Shown here: in pieces, positions 1 through 6,729 of the stretch | Layout of the letters: every line of letters starts with the position of its first letter | Position numbering within the stretch: position 1 is the stretch's first letter | From: CG1-02-35-72 sp045046885 | Lineage (GTDB): Bacteria > Bacteroidota > Bacteroidia > Flavobacteriales > Flavobacteriaceae | Direction of reading: 5' to 3' | Assembly: GCA_045046885.1 (NCBI GenBank) | Contig: JASFYX010000044.1 | Span: 1 to 22,023 of the forward strand | DNA length: 22,023 nucleotides | Position numbers and translations under genes: made by a program | Notes under the pieces: generated by a model | What the model saw: the letters and a program-made list of their open reading frames with translations, nothing else | Told to the model about the DNA's origin: nothing | Databases searched by the model: none

Positions 1-204
1 CACCAATTCTTGCCCTATTTTTTCAAACTAACCAGTTAGTCTTTCAAAAACATGTCTTCAAATTGAATAAAAATTCATCTAAACTGTGAACAAATCTTAG
101 GTCGAAATCAGGTTATAAAAAGTAAAAAATATTATGACTTTAAAAGAGTAACTAAATTCTTACCTTTCCATCTTCAAAACAAATACTATTAAAAAGGCCA
201 ACCA
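1..204. other. Leading intergenic region, possible tail of an upstream gene
   Basis: No complete gene is visible. One plus-strand frame is open from base 3 to a TGA at 87-89 and could be the last ~28 codons of a gene that starts before the window, but nothing in it is recognisable, so this is only a possibility. A short inverted repeat, ACTAAC-CA-GTTAGT, lies at 27-40. A weak -7-like box, TACCTTTC, lies at 161-168 about 37 bases before the nitrilase start; it differs from the Bacteroidota TAnnTTTG consensus in the last base. Confidence 0.3.
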
Positions 205-1146
205 ATGACAGTAAAAGTATGTGTAATTCAAGATAGTCCGGTTTTTTTTGATAAAGAAAAAACGATAATCAAAATTGAAAAACTGGTAAAAAAATACGCC
301 CAACAGGGCTGTGAATTAATTGTTTTTCCCGAAACATTTATTCCGGGGTATCCCAGAGGCTTTTCGTTTGGAGCTCAAATAGGTAGCAGAAAATCCGAGG
401 GAAAAAAATTGTACGCAGAATACAGTAAAAACAGTTTAGTTGTTAAAAGTAAAGATTTAAAAAGACTCGAAAATTTAGCCAAATCGCAAAAAGTGTATTT
501 GGTTATCGGCGTAACCGAAAAAGACCATATTAGCGGTAGCCTATACTGTTCTATGCTTTACATTTCGCCAAATACAGGATTGATGGGCGTTCACCGAAAA
601 ATAAAACCCACAGGCACCGAGCGTATAATTTGGGGCGAAGGAGATGGCAGTACTTTAGTCAGTTTTGATACCGAAATAGGGAAACTGGGCGGGCTGATTT
701 GTTGGGAAAATTATATGCCTTTAGCCCGCATGGCTATGTACAAACAAGGGGTCGAAATTTATATAGCGCCTACTGCCGACGCCCGCGAAAGTTGGACGTC
801 AACTATGCAACATATCGCTTTAGAAGGACGCTGTTTTGTATTGGGTTGCAATCAGTACTTTACCAAATCTATGTACCCCGAAAAATACCAAATTCTTGCC
901 AAAGACGAGCCCGAAGATTTATGCCCCGGTGGCAGCGTTATTATTTCGCCTCAAGGAAAAATATTGGCAGGCCCTCTTTTTAACAAAGCCGGTGCTTTAA
1001 TAGCCGATTTAGACTTGGAAGAAATAAGTATCAGTAAATTTGATTTTGATGTTATTGGCCATTATTCTAGAGATGATATTTTTGAATATAAGGCTCATAA
1101 ACAACCTGATATAAAAATAGAAAAATCAACCCATAAAAAGGAGTAA
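205..1146 (+). CDS. Nitrilase / carbon-nitrogen hydrolase family protein
   Basis: A 313-residue member of the nitrilase superfamily, cytoplasmic thiol hydrolases that attack nitriles or amides. The Glu-Lys-Cys triad is visible: Glu43 in FPETFIPGYPRG, Lys132 in HRKIKPTGTER and Cys166 in GGLICWENY. The HRKxKPT...WGEGDG block and the Cys-Trp-Glu-Asn context are typical of the true aliphatic/aryl nitrilase branch rather than the omega-amidase branch, and the length fits. There is no signal peptide. It is the first gene of a close plus-strand set, with glutaminase starting 37 bases after its stop, so a role in releasing ammonia or carboxylate from nitrogen compounds is plausible. The exact substrate cannot be read from sequence. 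The ATG start directly precedes the conserved first strand (VKVCVIQ). Confidence 0.93.
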   Translation: MTVKVCVIQDSPVFFDKEKTIIKIEKLVKKYAQQGCELIVFPETFIPGYPRGFSFGAQIGSRKSEGKKLYAEYSKNSLVVKSKDLKRLENLAKSQKVYLVIGVTEKDHISGSLYCSMLYISPNTGLMGVHRKIKPTGTERIIWGEGDGSTLVSFDTEIGKLGGLICWENYMPLARMAMYKQGVEIYIAPTADARESWTSTMQHIALEGRCFVLGCNQYFTKSMYPEKYQILAKDEPEDLCPGGSVIISPQGKILAGPLFNKAGALIADLDLEEISISKFDFDVIGHYSRDDIFEYKAHKQPDIKIEKSTHKKE

Positions 1147-1183
1147 TATTTTACTATTATATTTTAAAAGACACCCCCTGCAA

Positions 1184-2098
1184 ATGGAATATAATCAATT
1201 ATTTACACATATAGACAGAGAAATTGGAACTCTAAAAAACAAAGGAGAAATTGCTACTTATATACCCGAATTAGGACATGTAAATCCCGATAAATTCGGA
1301 ATTTATTTATGTTCCGTTAATAAGCAAGCCTATAATTTTGGCGACTGGAATGAAAAATTTTCAATACAAAGTATTGCCAAGGTTCTGGCTTTGACATTAG
1401 CTTATAAACTTGAAGGTGAAAATCTTTGGAAACGTGTTGGCGTAGAACCTTCAGGCGATTCGTTTAACGCACTGGCACAATTAGAAAAAAACAAAGGTGT
1501 ACCGCGTAACCCGCTTATAAATGCGGGAGCTTTGGTTATTTCAGATATATTGATAAGTCATTTTGAAAACCCTAAAAAAGAATTTATCCATTTTGTAAGA
1601 AGCTTATCGGGTAACCAAAAACTAGACTATTGCGCTAGAATTACAGCTTCAGAAAAAGAAACTGGCTACAAAAATGCGGCTATGGTTAATTTGATGAAAT
1701 CGTTTGGCAATATAAAAAATGATATAGATGTTGTGCTAGACTTTTATTTTAACCTTTGCTCTATAGAGATGACTTGCAAAGAGTTGGCCGAAACATTTTT
1801 GTTTTTGGCAAATTACGGTAAAAATCCTTTTACCAATAAACCAGTTATAAATGTTAGTAAATCAAAACGCTTAAATGCCATAATGCAATTATGTGGTTTT
1901 TATGACGAAGCCGGTGAATTTTCGTTTAAGGTCGGCCTGCCCGGCAAAAGTGGTGTGGGAGGTGGTATTGTTGCCGTATTACCCAATAAATATTGTATTA
2001 CTTTATGGAGCCCTCGCTTAAATAAGAAGGGGAATTCAGCTAGAGGAATGGCTTTTTTAGAGCGTTTTACATCAGAAACCGAAACTTCAATTTTTTAA
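1184..2098 (+). CDS. glsA: Glutaminase A
   Basis: A 304-residue serine-dependent glutaminase of the beta-lactamase-like fold, converting L-glutamine to glutamate and ammonia. The family signatures are present: the catalytic Ser63-x-x-Lys66 (SIAK), GVEPSGDSFNALAQLE around residues 86-101, GVPRNPLINAGALV at 105-118 and a glycine-rich GKSGVGGGI block near the C-terminus. Its length matches the bacterial GlsA family (about 305-310), and no ankyrin or STAS extension is present. It lies 37 bases after the nitrilase and 6 bases before a small membrane gene, so co-transcription is likely. The neighbouring nitrilase also hydrolyses C-N bonds, which suggests a nitrogen-release module (inference). Confidence 0.96.
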   Translation: MEYNQLFTHIDREIGTLKNKGEIATYIPELGHVNPDKFGIYLCSVNKQAYNFGDWNEKFSIQSIAKVLALTLAYKLEGENLWKRVGVEPSGDSFNALAQLEKNKGVPRNPLINAGALVISDILISHFENPKKEFIHFVRSLSGNQKLDYCARITASEKETGYKNAAMVNLMKSFGNIKNDIDVVLDFYFNLCSIEMTCKELAETFLFLANYGKNPFTNKPVINVSKSKRLNAIMQLCGFYDEAGEFSFKVGLPGKSGVGGGIVAVLPNKYCITLWSPRLNKKGNSARGMAFLERFTSETETSIF

Positions 2099-2104
2099 GC
2101 TTCT

Positions 2105-2293
2105 ATGAAACCCAATTCTAAAATAATATCTGTTATTTCTTTTGGCGTTCTAGTACTTATCATTGGCATTATTTTACAGTACACCTCGTATAAAAGTCAG
2201 GCTAAAACTCTTATGCAGGTCGGTTTTATTTTTGAACTGTACGCCGGGGTTTTATACCTTATTAACCGCTATAAAAAATCTAAAAATGGCTAA
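2105..2293 (+). CDS. Small two-helix membrane protein
   Basis: A 62-residue protein I do not recognise by family. Two hydrophobic stretches are visible, about residues 8-26 (IISVISFGVLVLIIGIIL) and 38-54, joined by a short polar loop (QYTSYKSQAK), with a basic tail (NRYKKSKNG). This fits a small inner-membrane hairpin protein. It begins 6 bases after the glsA stop, and its last 8 bases overlap the start of the SUI1-like gene (ATGGCTAA), so translation of the two is probably coupled. The tight packing argues that it is a real gene. Confidence 0.7.
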   Translation: MKPNSKIISVISFGVLVLIIGIILQYTSYKSQAKTLMQVGFIFELYAGVLYLINRYKKSKNG

Positions 2294-2636
2294 GAAAAAA
2301 TTAAGCAGTTTAAGTGACCTTGGCGGATTTGTTTTCTCTACCAATCCCGATGCTGATTTTACCGAAGATGCTACTCAAGACACTTTAAATACGCAAGAGC
2401 AATACCTCGAAGCACACTTTTCTAACAAAGGACGTGGTGGTAAAACCGTAACCGTCATAAAAGGTTTTGTAGGAACCGATACCGATTTAAAAGATTTAGC
2501 TAAAATGCTTAAAACAAAATGCGGTGTAGGCGGTAGTGTAAAAGACGGTGACATCATTATTCAGGGGAATTATCGCGATAAAATTATGATCCTCCTCAAA
2601 GAAAAGAACTACAATATTAAACGAGTTGGCGGATAA
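2286..2636 (+). CDS. eIF1/SUI1-like translation initiation factor
   Basis: A 116-residue protein whose C-terminal ~75 residues match the bacterial YciH / eukaryotic eIF1 (SUI1) fold: GGKTVTVIKGFVGTD, LAKMLKTKCGVGGSVKDG, then IIIQGNYRDKIMILLKE. The KTKCGVGG(S/T)VKDG core is highly diagnostic. Members bind the ribosome and can tune start-site fidelity, but in bacteria the role is auxiliary and not well settled. The frame stays open upstream to 2163, but that part runs through the preceding membrane gene. The ATG at 2286 (MAKKKLSSLSDLGG) gives the usual family length and an 8-base overlap with the upstream stop, so I chose it. It is the last gene of the tight set, 38 bases before the nucleoside phosphorylase. 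Confidence 0.93.
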   Translation: MAKKKLSSLSDLGGFVFSTNPDADFTEDATQDTLNTQEQYLEAHFSNKGRGGKTVTVIKGFVGTDTDLKDLAKMLKTKCGVGGSVKDGDIIIQGNYRDKIMILLKEKNYNIKRVGG

Positions 2637-2640
2637 TTAG

Positions 2641-2648
2641 TACCTTTA
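2641..2648 (+). promoter_or_regulatory. Candidate -7 box for the nucleoside phosphorylase
   Basis: TACCTTTA lies 26 bases before the phosphorylase ATG, directly after the SUI1-like stop. It matches the Bacteroidota TAnnTTTG box except for the last base. No convincing -33 TTG was seen at standard spacing, so the gene may also be read from the upstream operon. Confidence 0.3.
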
Positions 2649-2674
2649 CTTCTTTTTTCTAAAATAGAAGTATT

Positions 2675-3547
2675 ATGAGAACAATAGCAGAATCAGAATT
2701 AATATTAAATCCCGACGGGAGTGTTTATCACGTCAATTTAAGACCCGAAAATCTTGCCAAAAATATCATTTTTGTAGGTGATCAAGACCGCGTTCCTAAA
2801 GTAGCCGAACATTTTGACAGTATTGAATTCGAAACACAAAAACGTGAGTTTAGAACCATAACTGGCATCTATCGTGGCAAACGCATTACTGTTATTTCTA
2901 CGGGTATTGGGCCAGATAATATTGATATTGTGGTGAATGAGCTAGATGCTTTGGTAAATATAAATCTAGAAACACGTCAGGTAAAAGACCAATTAACCTC
3001 TTTAAATATTGTACGTATTGGTACATCGGGCTCTTTGCAAGCCGATATTCCTGTTGACAGTTATGTTTTGGCCAAATACGGATTGGGTTTTGATGGCATG
3101 CTTTTATCTTATGATTGCAAGGATATTTTACATCCAGAAATTGAGGACGCTTTTATAAAACACACTAATTGGCATCCGCGTAAAGCACGCCCTTACATAG
3201 TAGAAAATAGCGCTGAACTGGAAGCCAAATTAGTATCCGACCAAATCTTTTTAGGAATGACCGCTACGGCAGGTGGCTTTTACGGCCCACAAGGACGTGT
3301 ATTGCGATTGGCGATTGAAGATCCTGATTTGAATAATAAAATAGACAGTTTTAATTTTAACGGTATAAGAGTAACCAATTTAGAGATGGAAACTTCGGCT
3401 ATTTATGGCCTGTCTAAATTGTTAGGGCACAATGCCTGCTCTATGAATTGTATTATTGCCAACCGTGCTAATGGTACTTTTAGCAAGGACTATCACAGTG
3501 CTGTTGAGAAAATGATTAAATACGTTTTAGATAAACTTACGGACTAA
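2675..3547 (+). CDS. Nucleoside phosphorylase (uridine phosphorylase-like)
   Basis: A 290-residue enzyme of the PNP/UDP phosphorylase family, which cleaves nucleosides with phosphate to base plus ribose-1-phosphate. Visible hallmarks are FVGDQDRVP near residue 33, TGIGPDNIDIV at 76-86, the phosphate-binding RIGTSGSLQ at 114-122 and the nucleoside-binding NLEMETSAIYGLSKLLGH at 235-252 with its Glu-Met-Glu motif. The layout (EMET plus an Asn-Arg near the end) is closer to uridine phosphorylase than to purine enzymes, but base specificity is not certain. It is cytoplasmic with no signal. Its neighbours do not point to one pathway; nucleoside salvage is the likely role. Confidence 0.9.
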   Translation: MRTIAESELILNPDGSVYHVNLRPENLAKNIIFVGDQDRVPKVAEHFDSIEFETQKREFRTITGIYRGKRITVISTGIGPDNIDIVVNELDALVNINLETRQVKDQLTSLNIVRIGTSGSLQADIPVDSYVLAKYGLGFDGMLLSYDCKDILHPEIEDAFIKHTNWHPRKARPYIVENSAELEAKLVSDQIFLGMTATAGGFYGPQGRVLRLAIEDPDLNNKIDSFNFNGIRVTNLEMETSAIYGLSKLLGHNACSMNCIIANRANGTFSKDYHSAVEKMIKYVLDKLTD

Positions 3548-3550
3548 AAA

Positions 3551-3662
3551 GTTTGTAATTTGTGGTTTGTCGTTTGTGATTTGAACACTTGAACATCTTT
3601 GTACTTGATACCTGATACTAGCTACTTGATGCCAACTACTTTATACAAGCTACTTAATACTT
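3551..3662 (+). repeat. Imperfect low-complexity tandem repeats
   Basis: The spacer after the phosphorylase holds GTTTGT at 3551-3556, 3565-3570 and 3572-3577. These are followed by about four degenerate copies of a GCTACTTGATAC-like unit between 3601 and 3662 (tacttgata, ctacttgatg, aactactttatac, agctacttaatac). No gene is visible. Such simple degenerating arrays look like slippage-derived intergenic DNA; any function is unknown. Confidence 0.5.
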
Positions 3663-3668
3663 ATTTAC

Positions 3669-3676
3669 TATCTTTG
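3669..3676 (+). promoter_or_regulatory. Candidate Bacteroidota -7 promoter box for the mini-lipoproteins
   Basis: TATCTTTG matches TAnnTTTG exactly and lies 20 bases before the ATG of the first mini-lipoprotein, the expected distance for a short leader. A clear -33 TTG was not found. The second mini-lipoprotein has no such box and is probably read from this one. Confidence 0.55.
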
Positions 3677-3696
3677 AAAAACCAACAACTCTAAAC

Positions 3697-3876
3697 ATGA
3701 AAAAATCCCTTCTAAAAATCTGTTTACTTATAAGTATCGGTCTTTTTATGACGTCTTGTTTTCCGACCAAACAAAGTTGCGGACTGGCACATATAGAAAA
3801 AACGGTTAAAAAAACATCTGCTAAAGTTCTTAATGTCGAAACTATTACTGTAGAAGAAGCTGTGGCGCTCAATTGA
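3697..3876 (+). CDS. Mini-lipoprotein 1 (paralogue of the next gene)
   Basis: A 59-residue protein too short for routine gene calling. It begins MKKSLLKICLLISIGLFMTSC, a basic and hydrophobic signal peptide ending in a lipobox with Cys21 as the likely lipidated residue, so the mature form is only about 39 residues. After the lipobox come SCGLAHIEKTVKKTSAK, LNVE and an acidic tail. The next gene has the same plan: TSC lipobox, a Cys-Gly pair about seven residues later, a lysine-rich patch, then LNVE. A perfect TATCTTTG box stands just upstream. The function is unknown. The paralogy and promoter are the main reasons to believe it is expressed. Confidence 0.7.
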   Translation: MKKSLLKICLLISIGLFMTSCFPTKQSCGLAHIEKTVKKTSAKVLNVETITVEEAVALN

Positions 3877-3904
3877 AAACAATAAAACTTTAAATTTAAT
3901 TTAT

Positions 3905-4075
3905 ATGAAAAGGTTAATTCAAAAAGTAATTTTCCTTACTGTTTTTTCTCTTTTATTGACGTCTTGCGCAGTTATTAAAAGAGGTTGTGGGTGTACAGCC
4001 CAAACGCAAAAACACCTAAAAAAAGCACCAACGGAAACACTTAATGTCGAGGCCAAAATTATAAAGGTTCGATAA
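3905..4075 (+). CDS. Mini-lipoprotein 2 (paralogue of the previous gene)
   Basis: A 56-residue protein starting MKRLIQKVIFLTVFSLLLTSC, a signal peptide with lipobox LTSC and lipidated Cys21. The mature part is about 36 residues: a short AVIKRGCGCTAQTQ segment with two further cysteines, a basic helix-like KHLKKAPTE and TLNVEAKI. It shares with mini-lipoprotein 1 the TSC lipobox at the same position, a downstream Cys-Gly pair and the (T/K)xLNVE ending, so the two look like a tandem duplication. It starts 28 bases after its paralogue stops. Function is unknown; the protein is expected to sit in the envelope. Confidence 0.7.
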   Translation: MKRLIQKVIFLTVFSLLLTSCAVIKRGCGCTAQTQKHLKKAPTETLNVEAKIIKVR

Positions 4076-4144
4076 ATAGCTGGAGTTATAAAAGTCCTCT
4101 TTTTACACATGGAAATACTCAGCCTTAAGCACAATTTTTAAATC

Positions 4145-4171
4145 TTGTCACCCTGAGCGCAGTCGAAGGGC
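4145..4171 (+). repeat. Dispersed intergenic repeat, copy 1
   Basis: TTGTCACCCTGAGCGCAGTC followed by GAAGGGC, with a small CCCT...AGGG stem. It lies 17 bases before the cupin lipoprotein start. The same head, TTGTCAnnCTGA, recurs at 6629 before mutS2. Such short GTCA(CC/TT)CTGA elements are commonly scattered between genes in flavobacterial chromosomes (recalled knowledge, not searched). Confidence 0.5.
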
Positions 4172-4188
4172 TAAACTATAAACGCTTT

Positions 4189-4605
4189 ATGAAAATTTTA
4201 TCCTTCTTCTTTTTACTGATTTCTTTATTTTTTATTTCTTGCAACAAGAATCAAGAAACACAAACAAAGGTTATTAAACTCCTTGAAACTACTAAAAGCT
4301 GGAATGGCGCTACTTTACCCAAATACCTCGAAGGCACACCACAAGTAACTATTTTAAAAATAATTATTCCACCAAAAACAAAATTAAAAATGCACAAACA
4401 TCCTGTAATGAATGCCGCTGTTGTGCTAAAAGGAGAATTAATGGTAATTACAACAAAACAAGATACTTTAAGAATTAAAGAAGGTAACGCTTTTGAAGAA
4501 GTGGTAAATACTTGGCATTACGGTCTCAACAATAGCAATAAACCTGTTGAAATACTGGTATTTTATGCAGGGGTTAAAGAAAGCCCCATTACCATTCTTA
4601 AATAA
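4189..4605 (+). CDS. Cupin-domain lipoprotein
   Basis: A 138-residue protein with a lipoprotein signal (FFFLLISLFFISC, lipidated Cys19) and a single small beta-barrel domain of the cupin type at about residues 45-130. The metal-site pattern is visible: KMHKHPVMNAAVVLKGELMV for the first cupin motif (His69 and His71, with a Glu after the KG) and a later HYGLNNSNKPVEILVFY for the second (His109). It is therefore likely an envelope-anchored metal-binding cupin; no enzymatic activity can be assigned. A dispersed repeat sits immediately upstream and the next gene is 173 bases away, so it appears monocistronic. Confidence 0.8.
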   Translation: MKILSFFFLLISLFFISCNKNQETQTKVIKLLETTKSWNGATLPKYLEGTPQVTILKIIIPPKTKLKMHKHPVMNAAVVLKGELMVITTKQDTLRIKEGNAFEEVVNTWHYGLNNSNKPVEILVFYAGVKESPITILK

Positions 4606-4696
4606 ATAGTCTTTTCTTTTTAAAACTGCAAAGCATTACTAAAAACTTTACAATAAATACTTTAGCTTTTTATTGCTTTTGAAAATTAAAACCCTT

Positions 4697-4740
4697 AGCT
4701 TCGCTTCACGCCATAGGCGGACAGGTATCGTCTGATATAC
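4697..4740. repeat. Repeat-like remnant upstream of the AlbA_2 gene
   Basis: It contains a CGCC-ATA-GGCG stem and the string GGCGGACAGGT. The latter differs by one base from GGCAGACAGGT, the reverse complement of the centre of the repeat at 6628-6672. It therefore seems to be a fragment of the same dispersed family, on one side of the probably acquired AlbA_2 gene. Confidence 0.4.
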
Positions 4741-4778
4741 TCAATTGAAACTGAACATATCATAACATTCTAAGCAAT

Positions 4779-5708
4779 ATGGAAATACATAAACTTGATT
4801 CATACGATTTAGATTTTTTACAGTCATTAATTGATAATGAAATCGAAGAGTCCATTCATATTGAATTTAAACGAGCCGAAGCTTTATCTAAAAAAGATTC
4901 TGCTAAAAAAGAAGTGTCTAAAGATGTTTCTGCTTTTGCCAATAGTGATGGAGGAATTATAATTTATGGGATTGAAGAAAAAAATCATAAGGCTTCAAAT
5001 TTTTCATTCGTCGACGGGAATATTTTCACAAAAGAATGGCTAGAACAAATAATTAGTTCGACAATATTTCGAACAATCCAAGAATTGACAATTTTTCCGA
5101 TTAGATACAATTCACAAATAGAAAAGACTATATATGTTGTCCAAATTCCATCTAGTTTAGATGCACCTCATTTAAGTAAGGAGAAAAGATTTTATAAGAG
5201 ACATAATTTTGAGTCAGTAATGATGGAGGAATATGAAATAAGACAACTTTATGGCAGAAAACTGAAATCTAAATTAACTCTTGGAAACTATAGAATTGCA
5301 AGAGTTAATACAAAGGACGATGAGGATAATCACAAATATATGTTTGAGGTGGCAGTAATTAATAAAGGAGAGGTTTTAGAGACAGATTATAAAGTAAATG
5401 TGTATTTCGACAATATGGTAGATAAAATGAATATCTCTTGGGAAGATATTGGGTCTAAAAGAGATTATCATTATTCAGATTTAGGTAACAAAACAGGTAA
5501 AGTGTCAGGAATTGGCAAACCGATTTATCCTAACGAAATGATTACTGTACTAAATTTTAATTTTCATATACCAATTATGAGTGAGGAAAAAGCTTATGAA
5601 CAGTTAAAATTTAGAATGAAGCTATTTTACCCAAATGGAGATGAAACAATCGAACTTGATTTTGGAGAATTAAAGAAAAAGAAAAAACCAATAGAAGAAA
5701 CCGAATAA
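4779..5708 (+). CDS. AlbA_2 (Schlafen-type) domain protein, probably acquired
   Basis: A 309-residue protein. The N-terminal ~160 residues are an AlbA_2 domain: SIHIEFKRAEAL with Glu29 and Lys31, KDVSAFANSDGGIIIYGIEE at 48-67, and YKRHNFESVMM, the usual end block. This domain is often annotated as putative ATP-, DNA- or RNA-binding. The C-terminal half (about 165-300) is rich in beta strands (KYMFEVAVINKGEV, KVNVYFDNM, LKFRMKLFYPNG) and looks like an immunoglobulin-type sandwich; I know no function for it. The tail is poly-lysine and acidic. All 11 arginines use AGA (9) or CGA (2), with no CGT or CGC, whereas the nearby mutS2 uses mainly CGT/CGC. That, together with repeat elements on both sides, suggests transfer. 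A defence or regulatory role is possible but not shown. Confidence 0.85.
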   Translation: MEIHKLDSYDLDFLQSLIDNEIEESIHIEFKRAEALSKKDSAKKEVSKDVSAFANSDGGIIIYGIEEKNHKASNFSFVDGNIFTKEWLEQIISSTIFRTIQELTIFPIRYNSQIEKTIYVVQIPSSLDAPHLSKEKRFYKRHNFESVMMEEYEIRQLYGRKLKSKLTLGNYRIARVNTKDDEDNHKYMFEVAVINKGEVLETDYKVNVYFDNMVDKMNISWEDIGSKRDYHYSDLGNKTGKVSGIGKPIYPNEMITVLNFNFHIPIMSEEKAYEQLKFRMKLFYPNGDETIELDFGELKKKKKPIEETE

Positions 5709-5720
5709 TAAATACTGCTT

Positions 5721-5840
5721 ACAACAATGGGTATAATTCATTGCTACTTATGAATACAAAACGACAAACATTTTATATATTTAAACCTGATTTCTATAAC
5801 GAAAATCCTAACGGATTTGTCGCAACGAAATCATAACCCT
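5721..5840 (+). repeat. Hairpin-rich tail element after the AlbA_2 gene
   Basis: Two structured pieces follow the stop. First, CAATG (5725-5729) pairs with CATTG (5739-5743), extendable inward with G-T pairs. Second is a nested structure: GATTTC (5789-5794) pairs with GAAATC (5827-5832) around an inner AAATCC-TAAC-GGATTT hairpin (5803-5818). The block between this gene and ung holds no gene. It may act as a terminator, or be the end of a mobile cassette or repeat unit carried along with the gene. Confidence 0.5.
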
Positions 5841-5908
5841 AACCCGATAAGCGAAACTCCCCGCTAGCGTAAGCTTCCCGCTCATGAATCTTCAAATAAT
5901 AAAAGACA

Positions 5909-6580
5909 TTACCAACTAATCTCCTTTAACTCCTTTTCTTTTAAATACACATTTGTTTTACTAAAATGCTTGTTACCAAACCAATAACCACGATTAGCAC
6001 TTAAAGGCGAAGGGTGTCCGCTAGTAAATACTTTATGTTTTTGTATATTTATTTTTTGCCCTTTCTTTTTGGCATAACCACCCCATAATAAAAAGACAAC
6101 GCCTTCTTTTTCGTCAGAAATATGTTGTATAACGGCGTCTGTAAAAGTTTCCCAACCTTTATTTTGATGCGAGCCTGCTTGGTGGGCGCGTACCGTTAAA
6201 GTGGCATTGAGTAATAAAACGCCTTGGTCTGCCCAATGTTCTAAATTGCCACTTTTGGGCATGTCTTTACCTATATCGGTTTTTAGTTCTTTAAAAATAT
6301 TAATCAAAGAAGGCGGATGCGCTATGCCGTCATTTACAGAAAAACACAAACCATTGGCTTGCCCTGGTCCGTGATACGGATCTTGCCCAATAATAACCAC
6401 TTTTACGTCCTTAAAATCGCAATGATTAAAAGCATTAAAAATGTGTGAGCCTTTTGGATAGCACGTATTTTTCTGATATTCGGCTTTGACAAAATCCGTT
6501 AAGTTTTTAAAATACTCTTTTTCAAACTCGGTTGCTAAAACCGTTTTCCAACTGGGGGCTATATTTACATTTATAGGCAT
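5909..6580 (-). CDS. ung: Uracil-DNA glycosylase
   Basis: A 223-residue family 1 uracil-DNA glycosylase, which removes uracil from DNA as the first step of base excision repair. The motifs are complete: the water-activating GQDPYHGPGQANGLCFSV with Asp67, LLLNATLTVRAHQAGSH (123-138), the VFLLWGGYAKKKG block and HPSPLSANRGYW with catalytic His189. The length is typical. It is divergent from mutS2, with a 149-base spacer, and convergent with the AlbA_2 gene. Nothing is odd in it. Confidence 0.98.
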   Translation of the reverse strand: MPINVNIAPSWKTVLATEFEKEYFKNLTDFVKAEYQKNTCYPKGSHIFNAFNHCDFKDVKVVIIGQDPYHGPGQANGLCFSVNDGIAHPPSLINIFKELKTDIGKDMPKSGNLEHWADQGVLLLNATLTVRAHQAGSHQNKGWETFTDAVIQHISDEKEGVVFLLWGGYAKKKGQKINIQKHKVFTSGHPSPLSANRGYWFGNKHFSKTNVYLKEKELKEISW

Positions 6581-6611
6581 GTTTATTTAAGGTAGTTTAA
6601 AATATTAAACA

Positions 6612-6619
6612 TATTTTTG
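6612..6619 (+). promoter_or_regulatory. Candidate -7 promoter box for mutS2
   Basis: TATTTTTG matches TAnnTTTG exactly on the plus strand. It lies 110 bases before the TTG start of mutS2, so the transcript would carry the inverted repeat at 6628-6672 in its leader. Because the distance is long, a nearer unseen promoter is possible. Confidence 0.35.
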
Positions 6620-6627
6620 TTAGCTGA

Positions 6628-6672
6628 TTGTCATTCTGAACCTGTCTGCCGCAGGCTAGCTCAATATGACAA
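6628..6672. repeat. Inverted-repeat intergenic element between ung and mutS2
   Basis: The ends are TTGTCATTCTGA and (reverse complement) TTGTCATATTGA, 10 of 12 identical, enclosing a smaller CCTG...CAGG stem with a CTGC-C-GCAG core. The head matches the repeat at 4145 and the centre matches the fragment at 4697-4740. It looks like a complete copy of a small non-coding dispersed repeat. Confidence 0.6.
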
Positions 6673-6729
6673 TTAAATTTTAGCTAAAAGTATTATAATT
6701 TAATTTCAAAAAGAAGCTTATTTAAGATT

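Noticed and set aside
699..983. Open frame inside the nitrilase gene
   Set aside because: It lies in another frame of a gene with a complete catalytic triad and shows no domain of its own.
2648..2671. ACTTCT...AGAAGT inverted repeat before the nucleoside phosphorylase as a terminator
   Set aside because: The stem has low GC content and no U-tract follows it; chance is likely in AT-rich DNA.
4779..5708. AlbA_2 gene as part of a known anti-phage system
   Set aside because: No partner effector, nuclease or second defence gene lies beside it; the domain alone does not establish defence.
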